Source of the DNA: Morella rubra | Lineage: Eukaryota > Streptophyta > Magnoliopsida > Fagales > Myricaceae | NCBI GenBank assembly: GCA_003952965.2 | Contig: CM025849.1 | Location: 21,430,663 to 21,494,662, forward strand | Length of the DNA: 64,000 nucleotides | Direction of reading: 5' to 3' | Shown here: positions 34,186-44,545 of the stretch, piece after piece | Position numbering within the stretch: the stretch's first letter is position 1 | How the letters are laid out: each line of letters opens with the position of its first letter | The notes under the pieces: model-generated | What the model saw: only the letters and a program-made list of their open reading frames with translations | Told to the model about the DNA's origin: nothing | Databases searched by the model: none | Translations under genes and position numbers: made by a program

Positions 34186-34454
34186 CTGCCCACAGTAGCA
34201 AGGAGCATGGAGCATGGCAGCATTTTCAGTCATTTTGGCCGAGACATTCAATATAGTGTGATCTAGAACTAGTTATAACATTGTTGCTGTAAATGAAGTA
34301 GAATTTTCTGGATATATAATGTAATTTGGATTGATTTGGATTTGGTATCGCAGCAGAAATTTGGGCTGTGTGTGGATTGATTTGGATTTCCTTTAATTTT
34401 GTTTCTCATAAAGAAAATAAATATTTTAAGGCAACAACATTGAGGGATATTCCA

Positions 34455-34745
34455 AGGGATGCCCTGGAATTTTCAGGGCCTCGCGCTCAGGACGCTCTGG
34501 AATTTCCACCTACTCACGCACGGGGCGGCCTGGAATTTCCAGGGCCTATCGTGCTGGGCGCCCTGGAATTTCTAGACCCTGTTGCGCGGGGTGCCCTGGA
34601 AATTCCAAGCCCTATCACACGGGGGCTGGAAATTCCAGGCCCTACCGCGCAAGGACCCAAGCAAGCAAAGGGCTCTGGAAATTCCAGGCCCTGCCGAGCG
34701 CGTAAGGCCCTAAAAATTCCAGGGCCTATCGCGCACATCCCGCGC
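34455..34745 (+). repeat. Near-palindromic minisatellite, about 32 bp x 8, array 1
   Basis: Each unit has the core GCCCTGGAATTTCCAGGGC (9-base inverted arms around one base) followed by a GC-rich spacer such as CTCGCGCTCAGGA. Copies start near 34461, 34493, 34527, 34558, 34591, 34623, 34670 and 34707. Several copies have one or two changes in an arm. A second array lies at 36304-36404. The encoded peptide repeat has no support as a gene. Confidence 0.92.
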
Positions 34746-35595
34746 ACAAGGAATGAAGATTTCAAGATAAACTGAAAACATTCGAGAAGCATATAAGCAA
34801 GAAAAAATTATAGCAAACTATCATTAAAATTAAAAATATTTGCTAAAATTTAAGAATTTTAAAAGAAAAATGGCTCATAATTGGAGGGCAAAATCAATTT
34901 GTCCCCTCAACTAGGCACTTAGGTACTTTTTCCTTTAAAAACTTCAATATAAACCCGCCCAAATTAAGTTTTAAGAGAAAAACATGCAAAATAACCAACA
35001 AGGCAATATATGTCAATTTTAGATTAAAATTCTTTATATTACCTTTCCTGAATTATAATTTACAATTTATAAAGAGATAAATAAAACTAATAGATGTCTA
35101 TATAAGATCTATACGCCAAAAAATTTGACAATAATAAGATTAATTAATGTGCAATTTATCTATTGTTTCTATATTTCTAACTAAAACGTGTCATTGGGGC
35201 ACAGTGCAGGCTAGGGAGAAGAAGGTTAGATTTATTTTGTCCTTTTTCTTATGTGTGGATAAGGCTGACTGATATTTTTAATGGAAAAAAAAATGAATGG
35301 TGAAGAGGCATTGGGAGTTCCCACTACTTGTACAATTTCAATTTTGTCTTTTTCTATTTCTTGTAATTTAGCAAATTTTACCATTTTTTTTATCGTATAT
35401 ATATCTCTCTTCAATATTGCAAAGAACGTTCCTCTATTAGACTACTTCATTTTGTTTGTACAAAAAAGGTTTCTTTTAACATGGTTAATAAGTCCACTTT
35501 TGTTTCCTATGAGTTCAGTTTGATGATTGCACTTGTTAAGCTTTGTTATCCTTTAACGTAGAGGTGGAAGATACACAGGGGAAGATGCTAAAAAA
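34746..35595. other. AT-rich spacer, no gene seen
   Basis: Low-complexity AT-rich sequence between the minisatellite and the open segment at 35.7 kb. Confidence 0.45.
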
Positions 35596-35689
35596 ATTGT
35601 TGTGGCCGTGCATATGTATGTCCTTTATTCTTGTTTTTTGTTTTCATTCCAAATTCCAATGGTAGCTTTTTATGACTGCTTGGCAGAAT

Positions 35690-35990
35690 TTTCTTTTTGT
35701 CACAAGAGATGAGGATTCTCCAATGTATGGTGCAGCACTGATTTATCTTCTTCGCCTGCTTGTAGAACATCTGTTTCACCCGTCACCGATTAGGGCATTG
35801 TCTTGTTGTGGCCGTGCATATGTGCTAATATGTCTTGGTAAGTGGTCTTCATTATGAGAACTGATAAAGCTGCAAAAATTTCTTGTGAACACAGAAAAAA
35901 TTGGAGACCATGCTTAGGATCAAGCGTTATGCTGTGAAGAGTAAGAATAAGACATCATCTTCTAGGATGAGGATCAAGCGTTGTGCAGTA
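35690..35990 (+). pseudogene. Exon-like segments, unassigned, with inverted copy at 37.1 kb
   Basis: After an acceptor-like TTGGCAG (35682-35688) the frame reads FLFVTRDEDSPMYGAALIYL and LRLLVEHLFHPSPIRALSCC, then meets a good donor (TTG then GTAAGTGG) near 35838. A likely intron ends at AACACAG near 35893. The following segment reads MLRIKRYAVKSKNKTSSSRM and then decays. The second segment is an inverted duplicate of the small gene at 36849-37142. I do not recognise the product. The exon looks real in codon structure but no full gene can be built. Confidence 0.35.
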
Positions 35991-36303
35991 ATCTTATATA
36001 TTAAGACAAATCCAACTATCAATTTTATTATAATTTTTGGTTTGCTAAATATAGATATTGCTGGAAACATATAGCCATAATACCTTGCTCAAATCCCTAG
36101 TTCTAATCTATTATGTAGTCTATAGAGAGTTGATTGGGTCCGTAAATTTCATTGCTTCACGAAATTATGCCCTCAAAATTTGTCGATTTTTTCCTTTCAT
36201 TACACCGTTGCAATACTAGGGTTCTTCATGGGTCTCGATCTTCTAATGAGGAAACGGCAACCGAGATAGGAAATTGGCACAATTTCCATAGCACTAGCGC
36301 GAG

Positions 36304-36404
36304 CTGCCCTGGAATTTTCAGGGCCTCGAGCGTGGGACGCCCTGGAATTTCCAGCGCCTCGCGCGTGGGACACCCTAGAATTTCCAGGGCAGCGCGCGCC
36401 AGTC
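36304..36404 (+). repeat. Near-palindromic minisatellite, array 2 (3 units)
   Basis: Units at about 36304, 36338 and 36371 share the CCCTGGAATTTCCAGGGC core and CTCGCGCGTGGGA spacer with the array at 34455-34745, in the same orientation. Confidence 0.9.
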
Positions 36405-36848
36405 TGCTCCCACAGAAATTTTTGGATAATATTTCAAATGATGCGTTAACCATTTTTGCTACCCAAATTACTTTTATATATGCCAATAATTCAATCCACT
36501 TCAAATTAAAATAATATAACTTTCCAAAAAAAAAAAAGCAACTTATTGGTGTCTTTAAATGATGAGCACTCCAAGACTTTGCTCCTTTCGAAATATTAAA
36601 AAGCGACAAAGGAGGATACCATTTAAATAGTTTGCACCATTAAAAATATAACAGGAGGATTGGATATAACAGAAATCCATAAAAAAACAGCCTAGGTACA
36701 TATTCATTCATTGAACCCAGAAAACTTCATTTTAGTTCAAATCTACTACTGACATATATATACTTACACATAAACAACAAATTTGCTCTAACAAATCTAC
36801 TACTGACATATATCAACTTATACATATTCATGTTCTGCAACCACATCT

Positions 36849-37142
36849 TTATGTTGGACTGCGTTCCTGAAATCTTGAGCCTGCAACATCATATAGATGG
36901 ACAATCATATACCATCACAAACAAATGAAAAAATCTCATGTAACTAACAACAAAACTAAGTGAGATATGGTGGAAAAATACATCAATGATCACTTACGGG
37001 GTTGGAAATATTTGTCAAAGCTCTCTTGTAACTTATTAATGCTGTCTTGCAACTTCTTTGTACTTTCCGACACCTCTCTCCTCAGCCTCGAAGATGATGT
37101 TGTATTCTTACTCTTCTTGGCACAGCGTTTGATCCTAGGCAT
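36849..37142 (-). CDS. Possible small two-exon gene encoding a basic coiled-coil protein
   Basis: The first exon (37142-36998) begins MPRIKRCAKKSKNTTSSSRL and continues through a heptad-like helix (VSESTKKLQDSINKLQESFD). It ends at a perfect donor, GTAAGT. An acceptor TGTTGCAG near 36881 opens a short second exon (36880-36849) in frame that ends SPT and TAA, giving 58 residues in all. The N terminus is strongly basic and the rest could form a coiled coil. No family is recognised. An inverted, decayed copy of the first exon at 35895-35975 has no matching second exon. It may be the end of a larger, duplicated gene. Confidence 0.35.
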
Positions 37143-37215
37143 GGTGTCCAATTTTTTCTGTGTTCACAAGAAATTTTTGTAGATTTATCAGTTTTCAGAT
37201 GTTCTACAAGCAGGC

Positions 37216-38633
37216 TAGTATTAGTTTCTAATGGCAATTAAAATTATAACTATAATAATAACATGTAAACATCTTCTACTTGTAATATTTTTGGTAGTAT
37301 TATTGCTTAGAAAGGATCTGAAAACAAAAACACACTTACCCATTAAAAAAAAAAAAAAAGGTCTCCTGCAGAAAAGATTGAAGGATATACTAAAGCATGA
37401 CTTTATGTCTCAGTATGTGGCCTGTTGTCAAGTGCATATGTATTTGTTGTACAGTACAAGAACAAAAGAAGGAAAAGAGAGTCCATTTTAAGAGTTCTCT
37501 ATTTTCCTTTTGAGTAGAAGTACTACAAGCTTACTATTTCTCAGGAACCAGCCCTGAGGCCTGATCAACACTACTTCTCAAGCACCAACCCTGAGACACT
37601 CTTTTCCATTTTTCACCTAGGAAAGATCAACATTCTTATCAAGATTAGCAGTTCATGTAATTTAAACACTCTAATTAGACTCTGACCTACCCCTCATTAC
37701 ATTTAGCAAACAATGCACTCTATCTACGTCACACATTAGTATCACGAGGACATTCCAAGCAGCAATGTAAATCCTAGCAAAATTTCACATATAAGCTAAT
37801 ATTTACCAAAAAAAAGGAATCAAGGCTGCCAAAACAAGAGAGAGACGTCGGAGAGTTAAATAAGAAGTACTTTTAACATATGGTAGAACTGAATCCAACT
37901 GCTAGCCCTCATCTTCCTCCCCGCACCCCAAAAAAAGAAGAAAGAGAATAGGTGTCCCTCAAAAGTCCAGATGATGGCAAATAAATTAAAAATGCTGAAA
38001 GCAGAGTGAAGAATGAAAAGAAAGAGATAAAAAGCAAAGACTTTTTAGCAGTTGCAGCCTAAAGCACCTAATACAATTTCATAAGAGAGAGACAGAGACA
38101 GAGTGACAAAAAACAAATTAACTTATCAGTAATAATAGCAAGTGTACGAGTTGCCAAACTAAATGGCAGAGACAGAGAGATAGATCCAGCGAGGTGAGTG
38201 ATGCAGCGGTGAGTTGAGGGAGAGAGCCAACCTAGAGAGTGGAGAGTGACCAAGAGATTTCGAGGAATTTCCAAATCGTGGGTGAAAAAGTTAAGGGATT
38301 TGGGAAAAAGGTGAGTGAAAAACTTTTTGAAACGTCGAAAGATTTTAAAATGGGTTTTGAATTGTGAAGGGGATTTTGAAGCTACAGCTGTACTGGTCGG
38401 AGGTGTGGTCGAACTTAAATTGTAGTGGTCTGACCGGTACAGATGTGGGGACAAAAAAAACGCGCGCTAACTGGAGCCAAGCCGAGCCGACGACAGAGAG
38501 GCCTCATTAAATGACGTGGCGGCCTCTCTGTCTTCCATTTCGTGAGATTCAATCCAGACCGTGGGTCTGGACACGTCTGGACCCGTACAGTCTGGACTAA
38601 ATCCAATCCCCACTTGCTGATCAAGAGAAATCT
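37216..38633. other. Non-coding stretch with GA-rich and GC-rich hairpin segments
   Basis: A minus-strand 128-codon frame (38068-38454) is Ser/Thr/Phe/Leu-rich without a domain. A hairpin AGAGAGGCC / GGCCTCTCT lies at about 38495-38530. Confidence 0.4.
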
Positions 38634-38947
38634 GTGGTGCGTGAATTAATCTCCCCTTTGGATGTCGACAGGTCAAATACGAATATTTCGACCAACCCAG
38701 GCGTACCTTGCCATAATAAAGCAGCCTGTTTGGCAGCTGAGCCTTTGTCGGTATTACCTTCTAATCCAGATGGAAATTCTGGTACCAACTCAGTGATAGA
38801 CAATGAAGAAATTTCTAGTACGAATTCTGGTAAGACGAAGAGGAAGCCCAAACATATGACATGCAGGAAAACTAGAAATTGGCTACCTGTTGGCCCTGAC
38901 ATAGTTCCTGGAGCTGTATTCTTTCCAAATGCTATTTTCTGATTATG
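38634..38947 (+). pseudogene. IDM1-like PHD-finger/acetyltransferase pseudogene, part 1
   Basis: This segment codes for a polar stretch (EPLSVLPSNPDGNSGTNSVI) and a basic KTKRKPKHMTCRKTR, then GPDIVPGAVFFPNAIF before a TGA. The gene then breaks at a gypsy insertion whose TTATG duplication (38943-38947) recurs at 44057-44061. I place it with parts 2 and 3 by order, strand and the exact target duplication, not by a domain in this segment. It corresponds to the region before the MBD-like domain of IDM1/ROS4-type proteins. Earlier exons were not found. Confidence 0.55.
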
Positions 38948-40892
38948 TGTAACGCCCTGACCCAAAAGTCCAACCAGATAGAGTTCCGCTTAAAAAATGG
39001 GACTAACCACCCTGCTTACAAGAAATTTCCCAACCAAAAAATACAAAAGAAACATCTATTCCATCTTTTAAAATAATAATCCAAACTTATAATCCAACCA
39101 AAACATAAGAAGAACACTGATACCCAAGAGTTTAATCAGAGCACTACTCCAAAATCCTCAAATCCTATAATTAACAAAGGATCCAAATAAATAGTTTTCC
39201 CAAATGAAATAAAATTTACTAAAGTCTCCAATTTAATGCCAGAGGACTCTATTTTCGATAACCCTGCAACTTGTGACCTTCTCAAAACTACCACTCAAGA
39301 TCTCCTACTACTCGCTGCCACCAACCGCTAAATCTGTACTATAGGAAGTAAATGGTGAGCTACAACTAGCTCAGTAAGTAGCAATCAATGGGGTAGGGGA
39401 AATAACAGTTTTATAAACATAACCACGATTAGAAAAATGTAGAGAGAGCAATACCAATTTGAAAACATAATTTATAACAAAATATCCCAAGCAAAGTAAC
39501 ATAGTGAAATTATCAATGGCCACACAGACCTCAATGGTCATGAAGACTTCAATGGTCACAAAGACCTCAATGGTCACACAGACCCAATGGTCACAAAGAC
39601 CTCATCAGACACAAGCACGAGGATAGCTTGATAGTATGCTCACAACACAAATTTCACAAAATAGGCCAACCATTTCAATTGAGTTTGTGAAATACAGTGC
39701 ACTTTTAAATCCAACATTTCCAAAACCCAAGAATTCACAATAACTCATCCAAACCAGTTTCGATTTGCAAAGAAATATTTAACAATTGTGCACTTATTAT
39801 CCACAACATATAAATTTCATAAAAATCTCATGGAAAGACCACTTACCTCAAACGCTTAACCCGAAGCCTACAGTTCCTCAAAAGATTACTGAACAAACAA
39901 TCTGAACCTAAATAAATTTAAGGGAAATTGGCAATTTGGTCACTAAGTTTTAATACCGCTGACGATTTAGTCACTAGGTTTCATTTTTTTACTATATGGT
40001 CACTGAGAATATATAGTTGTGACGATCTGATACTTTCGTCAAACCTCCGTTAAATTTTTAACCGGAATAGCGGTCAACTAATTTTTTTATCGTTGCGACA
40101 ACGGTAACTTGTAGTGGTCGACCGGTACATGTAGCGGTCGACCGCGTTCTATTCAGTTAAAAATTAACGGAGATTTAACGGAAGGACCAGATCGTCACAA
40201 CTATATATTTTCAGTGACCATATAGTAAAAAAATGAAACCTAGTGACTAAATTGTCAGCATGTTATAAACCTAGTAACTAAATTGCCAATTTCCCTAAAT
40301 TTAAATATCATTAATCAATACACATCTCTATCAAACACGAAAACTCCCCAAATCTCACCTATTATCACCCTACTGCAACCCAAAATAAATCTAAAAATCT
40401 CGAAATCCCGAATCCCAACTTCCTCAGAGATAGAGTCTTGAAGAAGAGAAAATACTCACAAAAAGCGTCAATGAGATCGAAAGAGAACCGCTTACTATCA
40501 AGGGATTGGCCTTCCAATGCTATCTCCAAGATTACCCAGCCCCCTGCGATTTCGAGTCTCCAAGGCTAGTGAGAAAGAGTTTCAAAATAGAGAGGTAGAG
40601 AGGGAAAAATATAACTTCGAGCGACATTATTCGAAGAATAGAGGAGATACATCTTTTAATCTCACTAGGGTTAGAATATAGCAAGATTTTAGGTGAAAAT
40701 GGTGAAGAGATTGAAGCTTTAAAAGGAAAAATGACGATCTGCAAATCAAGGGCAAAACCAGCAGAAAGAAAGAAACTTTCGCGTGAAGGAGAAGTGGGTT
40801 TACGTGAAGGAGAAGTGGGTCTGCGTAAAGGGGAATGCTACTTATCAAAACACACAATTTTGGGGGGTTTTTTTTTTCCGTGGGATATTACA
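38948..40892 (-). repeat. LTR of the gag-only element (element 3' LTR), carrying a MITE
   Basis: 1945 bases, including a nested 376-bp MITE (39921-40296) and its 7-bp duplication. It also holds about five tandem copies of an 18-19-base CAATGGTCACAAAGACCT unit (39515-39605). Confidence 0.92.
39921..40296. mobile_element. MITE with long inverted arms, nested in the LTR
   Basis: The ends are AGGGAAATTGGCAATTT and its inverse. The arms of about 165 bases face each other and share TAGTCACTAGGTTTCATTTT, ACTATATGGTCACTGA and TATATAGTTGTGACGATCTG. The flanks AAATTTA (39914-39920 and 40297-40303) form a direct duplication. The empty site is visible in the partner LTR near 43475-43495. The interior carries GGTCGACCG twice. 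Confidence 0.93.
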
Positions 40893-40903
40893 ATCTTCCC
40901 TCT

Positions 40904-42084
40904 TTAAAGAAATTTCATCCCCGAAATTGACTTATCGCAATCAAGGAACAACTCTGGGTGTTTTGACCGCATCTCCTCTGTGGCTTGATCCTCCTGGGTC
41001 GATAATGCATATACCCTTCCCTGAACCCTTTTTGCAGAATTATTAACCTGAGATGATGACGAATTCGTATTCTTATTAGTAGGACACTCACGTGCGAAGT
41101 GATCAGGCTGCTTGCAAGCGTCACACAATTGAACTCCAAGGCAAGGTTGTCCAAAATGATGCTTTCCGCAAAAGGGACAAGGCCTCCCATTTCCATGCTG
41201 AGTATTTTGTATTCTGACATCACCGCTATTGGAGGAATCCTTCTTGTCGTTGGAGTTCTGCTCCTTGCCTTGCCCATCCTCTGCTTCCAACTTTCTTTTC
41301 TTAGCCTCCTTGAAGACATCTCGACGTCTAAAATCTTCCTCCAAAGTCATACCCCTCCTCACTTTTTCGGTGTAACTATCAACTCCAGAAGCCAAAATAA
41401 AGTGACGGATTTTGTCATTAAGACCCCTCTGAAACTTTCTTACCCTTTTTATTCATCAGGAATTAGATGAGGAGAAAAACGAGATAATTCCACAAATTTT
41501 GCAGCATATTGCTCCATGCTCATGGACCCTTGGACCAATTCTGCGAATTCCCTTTCACGACGATCCTTAATTATCTCTGGATAATAAGTTTCATTGAACA
41601 CCTCCTTGAATTTAGCCCAAGTAATAGGAACATCTTCACTAAGTTCTTCTTTTAACAGTAATTTGGTGCCATCCCACCATCTCTCAGCAGCATCCTCCAA
41701 AGCAAAAGTCGCGTACTTCACCTTCTGTGGATCTATGCAATTAAGAACTTCGAGTAGTTTTTCCATCTTAGTTAGCCACCTTTCTGCAGCATTCAGGTCA
41801 GGCTCTCCCGTAAAGACAGGGGGATTATGATTCTTAAACTCTCCGAACGAACAACCTTCACGTGCCGCCCCATTTCCTCCCGTGGCCTGAGCAAGCTTAA
41901 CAATGATTCGATTTGCCACCGCATCCACGTCGTCATCGTTAGGAGTAACGGACCTTTCGTTGGTAGTAGATTTTTCATTATGACTTGACTCTTCTTACTC
42001 GTGAACAGACACAGAATTTCGTACTGAGTCTAAAATCTCATGCACAGCCCTTCTTCTTGGTTTTGCAACTCTTGGAGACATCTT
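40904..42084 (-). pseudogene. Gypsy gag polyprotein, broken
   Basis: From an ATG near 42081 the frame starts MSPRVAKPRRRAVHEILDSV and hits a stop near 41997. It continues with the gag core (FTGEPDLNAAERWLTKMEKL, EDAAERWWDGTK, TWAKFKEVFNETYYP and the YAAKFVELSRFSPHLIP block) to a stop near 41451. After a frame change it resumes with KFQRGLNDKIRHFILASG and ends with a CCHC-type zinc knuckle CDACKQPDHFAREC at about 41085-41130. It ends directly before the polypurine tract, so pol was never between them in this copy. Gag forms the particle that packages element RNA. Confidence 0.9.
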
Positions 42085-42403
42085 TTTCCTCAATTCGTTT
42101 GCCTTCAGAAAGACTAGTGAATTAAGAAAACGACCTCAAAATTTAAATGTAAAGAACATATATGGTAAACACTCGATCCAAAATTATAACAGCAAAATAC
42201 ATAATCCGAAATCATTTCTAAGATCAAAGTCTATCGTAAATCAAAGATCAAATCCTAAGTCAAATTCCAATTCCCTCAAATAACCAACAGATTCAGCTCT
42301 AGCCCTTAAACTGGAAAAATAAGCCTATTTCCTTCTCGACTTTAATCCTATGCTCTGACTTCCATCAAAATCTTCCTAAGAGTCTACAGAATCACAAACC
42401 TAT

Positions 42404-42415
42404 GCTCTGATATCA
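42404..42415 (-). other. Primer-binding site of the gag-only element
   Basis: TGATATCAGAGC on the minus strand, two bases after the 5' LTR end, one mismatch from TGGTATCAGAGC. Confidence 0.88.
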
Positions 42416-42417
42416 TT

Positions 42418-44056
42418 TGTAACGCCCTGACCCAAAAGTCCAAACAGACAGAGTTCCTCATAAAAATGGCACTAACCACCCTGCTTACAAGCAATTTCCC
42501 AACCAAAAAACACAAAAGAAACATATATTCTCTCTCTTAAAATAATAATCCAAACTCATAATCCAACCAAAACATAAAAAGAATACTAATACCTAAGAGT
42601 TTAATCAGAGCACTACTCCAAAATCCTCAAATCCCATAATTAACAAAGAATCCAAATAAATAGTTTTCCCAAATGAAATAAAATTTACTAAAGTCTCCAA
42701 TGCAATCATTACAAAAGTCTCCAGAGGACTCTATTTTCGATAAGCCTGCAACTTGCGACCTTCTCAAAACTACCACTCGAGATCTCCTACTACTCGCTGC
42801 CACCAACCGCTAAATCTGAAACTATAGGAAGTAAATGGTGAGCTACAACTAGCTCAGTAAGTAGCAATCAATGGGGGTAGGTGAAATAACAGTTTTATAA
42901 AAATAACCAAGATTAGTAAAATGTAGTGAGCAATACCAATTTGAAAACATAATTTATAACAAAATATCTCAAGCCAAGCAACGTAGTGAAATTATCAATG
43001 GTCATATAGACCTCAATGGTCACGAAGACTCAATGATGGCCTCAATGGTCACATAGACCCCAATGGTTACAAAGGCCTCAATGGTCACACAGACCCCAAT
43101 GGTCACAAAGACCTCAAAAGACACAAGCACGATGATAACTTGATAGTATGCTCACAACACAAATTTCACAAAATAGGCCAACCATTTCAATTGAGTTCGT
43201 GAAATCCAATTTTTTTACCAAAACTCGTTCAGTTCTTGTAAGGCATCAAAATCATTTAAAATACAGTGCATTTTTAAAATCCAACATTTTCAAAATCCAA
43301 GAATTCACAATAACTCATCCAAACCAGTTTTGATTTGCAAAGAAATATTTAACAACTGTGCACTTATTATCCACGACATATAAATTTCATAAAAATCTCA
43401 TGGAAAGATCACTTACCTCAAACACTTAACCCGAAGCCTACGGTTCCTCAAAAGATTACTAAACAAACAATCTGAACCTAAATAAATTTAAATATCATTA
43501 ATCAATACCCATCTCTATCAAACACGAAAACTCCCCAAATCTCACCTATTATCACCCTACTGCAACCCAAAATAAATCTGAAAATCTCGAAATCCCGAAT
43601 CTCAACTTCCTCAGAGATAAAGACTTGAAGAAGAGAAAATACTCACAAAAAGCGTTGACGAGATCGAAAGAAAACCGCTTACTATCAAAGAATTGGCCTC
43701 CCAATGCTATCTTCAAGATTACCCAGCCCCTTGCGATTTCGAGTCTCCAAGGCTAGTGAGAGAGAGTTTCGAAAAAGAGAGGTAGAGAGGGAAAAATATA
43801 ACTTCGAGCGGCATTATTCGAAGACTAGAGGAGATACATCTTTAATCTCACTAGGGTTCGAATATAGCAAGATTTTAGGCGGAAATGGTAAAGAGATTGA
43901 AGCTTTAAAAGGAAAAATGACGATCTGCAAATCAAGGGCAAAACCAGCAGAAAGAAAGAAACTTTCGCGTGAAGGAGAAGTGGGTCTGTGTAAAGGGGAA
44001 TGTCACTTATCAAAACGCACAGTTTTGGGTTTTTTTTTTTTTCCTGGGATATTACA
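42418..44056 (-). repeat. LTR of the gag-only element (element 5' LTR)
   Basis: 1639 bases. It lacks the MITE present in the other LTR and has a short extra segment near 43205-43260. The CAATGGTCACAAAGACCT-type tandem units lie at about 43005-43115. Confidence 0.92.
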
Positions 44057-44545
44057 TTATGCACATTTAACCATGAATAATAGAAAGCCTGGGAATCTTT
44101 TAACTACAAATGTGCGGAAGCATCTTTCATATCTGGAATGGAAAATTGAGATTACGAGAGGTAAGACCATCAATAGACTACGCTATACGTCCCCTGATGG
44201 AAAAGTGTACTATTCACTTCGTCAGGTCTGTAAGGTTAGGAAGGTATCCACATCAGAGATGATCTTTTCAATCTCAGATAACTATCCAAGTTTGCATATT
44301 TCACCTAACGATACTTCTTCATTTTCACTACTCCGACAACCAGAAGAAAAGCGGGATCCTGATTTTTGTCCTCAAACTGTAGTGTCTCCTCAGTCTGATG
44401 AACTTGGAGAAAAACCAGAATGCTATCCTCAAGCTGTCGTGGATTGCGATATGCATGGACTACATAAGAGCTCCAAGACTCCTATGTTAAGTTTAAAAGA
44501 TTGCCTCCCGAAATTAAAAATAAAAAAGGGTTCTGGACCACTGCC
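44057..44545 (+). pseudogene. IDM1-like pseudogene, part 2 (MBD-like region)
   Basis: After the TTATG duplication a frame continues with stops, then shifts into LSYLEWKIEITRGKTINRLR and YTSPDGKVYYSLRQVCK. This is the MBD-like module of IDM1/ROS4-type proteins (GW-type start, R-Y-x-SP-GK-YYSL core). A polar linker follows (SVSPQSDELGEKPE-like residues) and ends in LKIKKGSGPLP, where the second LTR insertion begins. Nonsense codons before the module and the frame change make it non-functional. Confidence 0.7.

Larger units (their letters stand above)
38948..44056 (-). mobile_element. Gag-only gypsy retrotransposon (TR-GAG type), complete, with target duplications
   Basis: Both LTRs begin (plus strand) TGTAACGCCCTGACCC and end GGGATATTACA. 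The element is flanked by TTATG (38943-38947 and 44057-44061). Read on the minus strand, the 5' LTR is 44056-42418, followed two bases later by a primer-binding site TGATATCAGAGC (one mismatch to the initiator-Met tRNA site), a gag region, a purine tract AAAGAGGGAAGAT and the 3' LTR (40892-38948). There is no protease, integrase or reverse transcriptase, so it depends on a helper. Non-autonomous gag-bearing elements of this form are known in plants. Confidence 0.92.

Noticed and set aside
34368..34775. 135-codon ORF with repeated ALEFPGP-like peptide
   Set aside because: It is the translation of the palindromic minisatellite. It lacks a promoter, homologue or conserved frame between arrays.
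38068..38454. 128-codon minus ORF beginning MSPHLYRSDHYN
   Set aside because: No domain and a low-complexity Ser/Thr/Leu tail. It could be leader sequence, so no gene was called.
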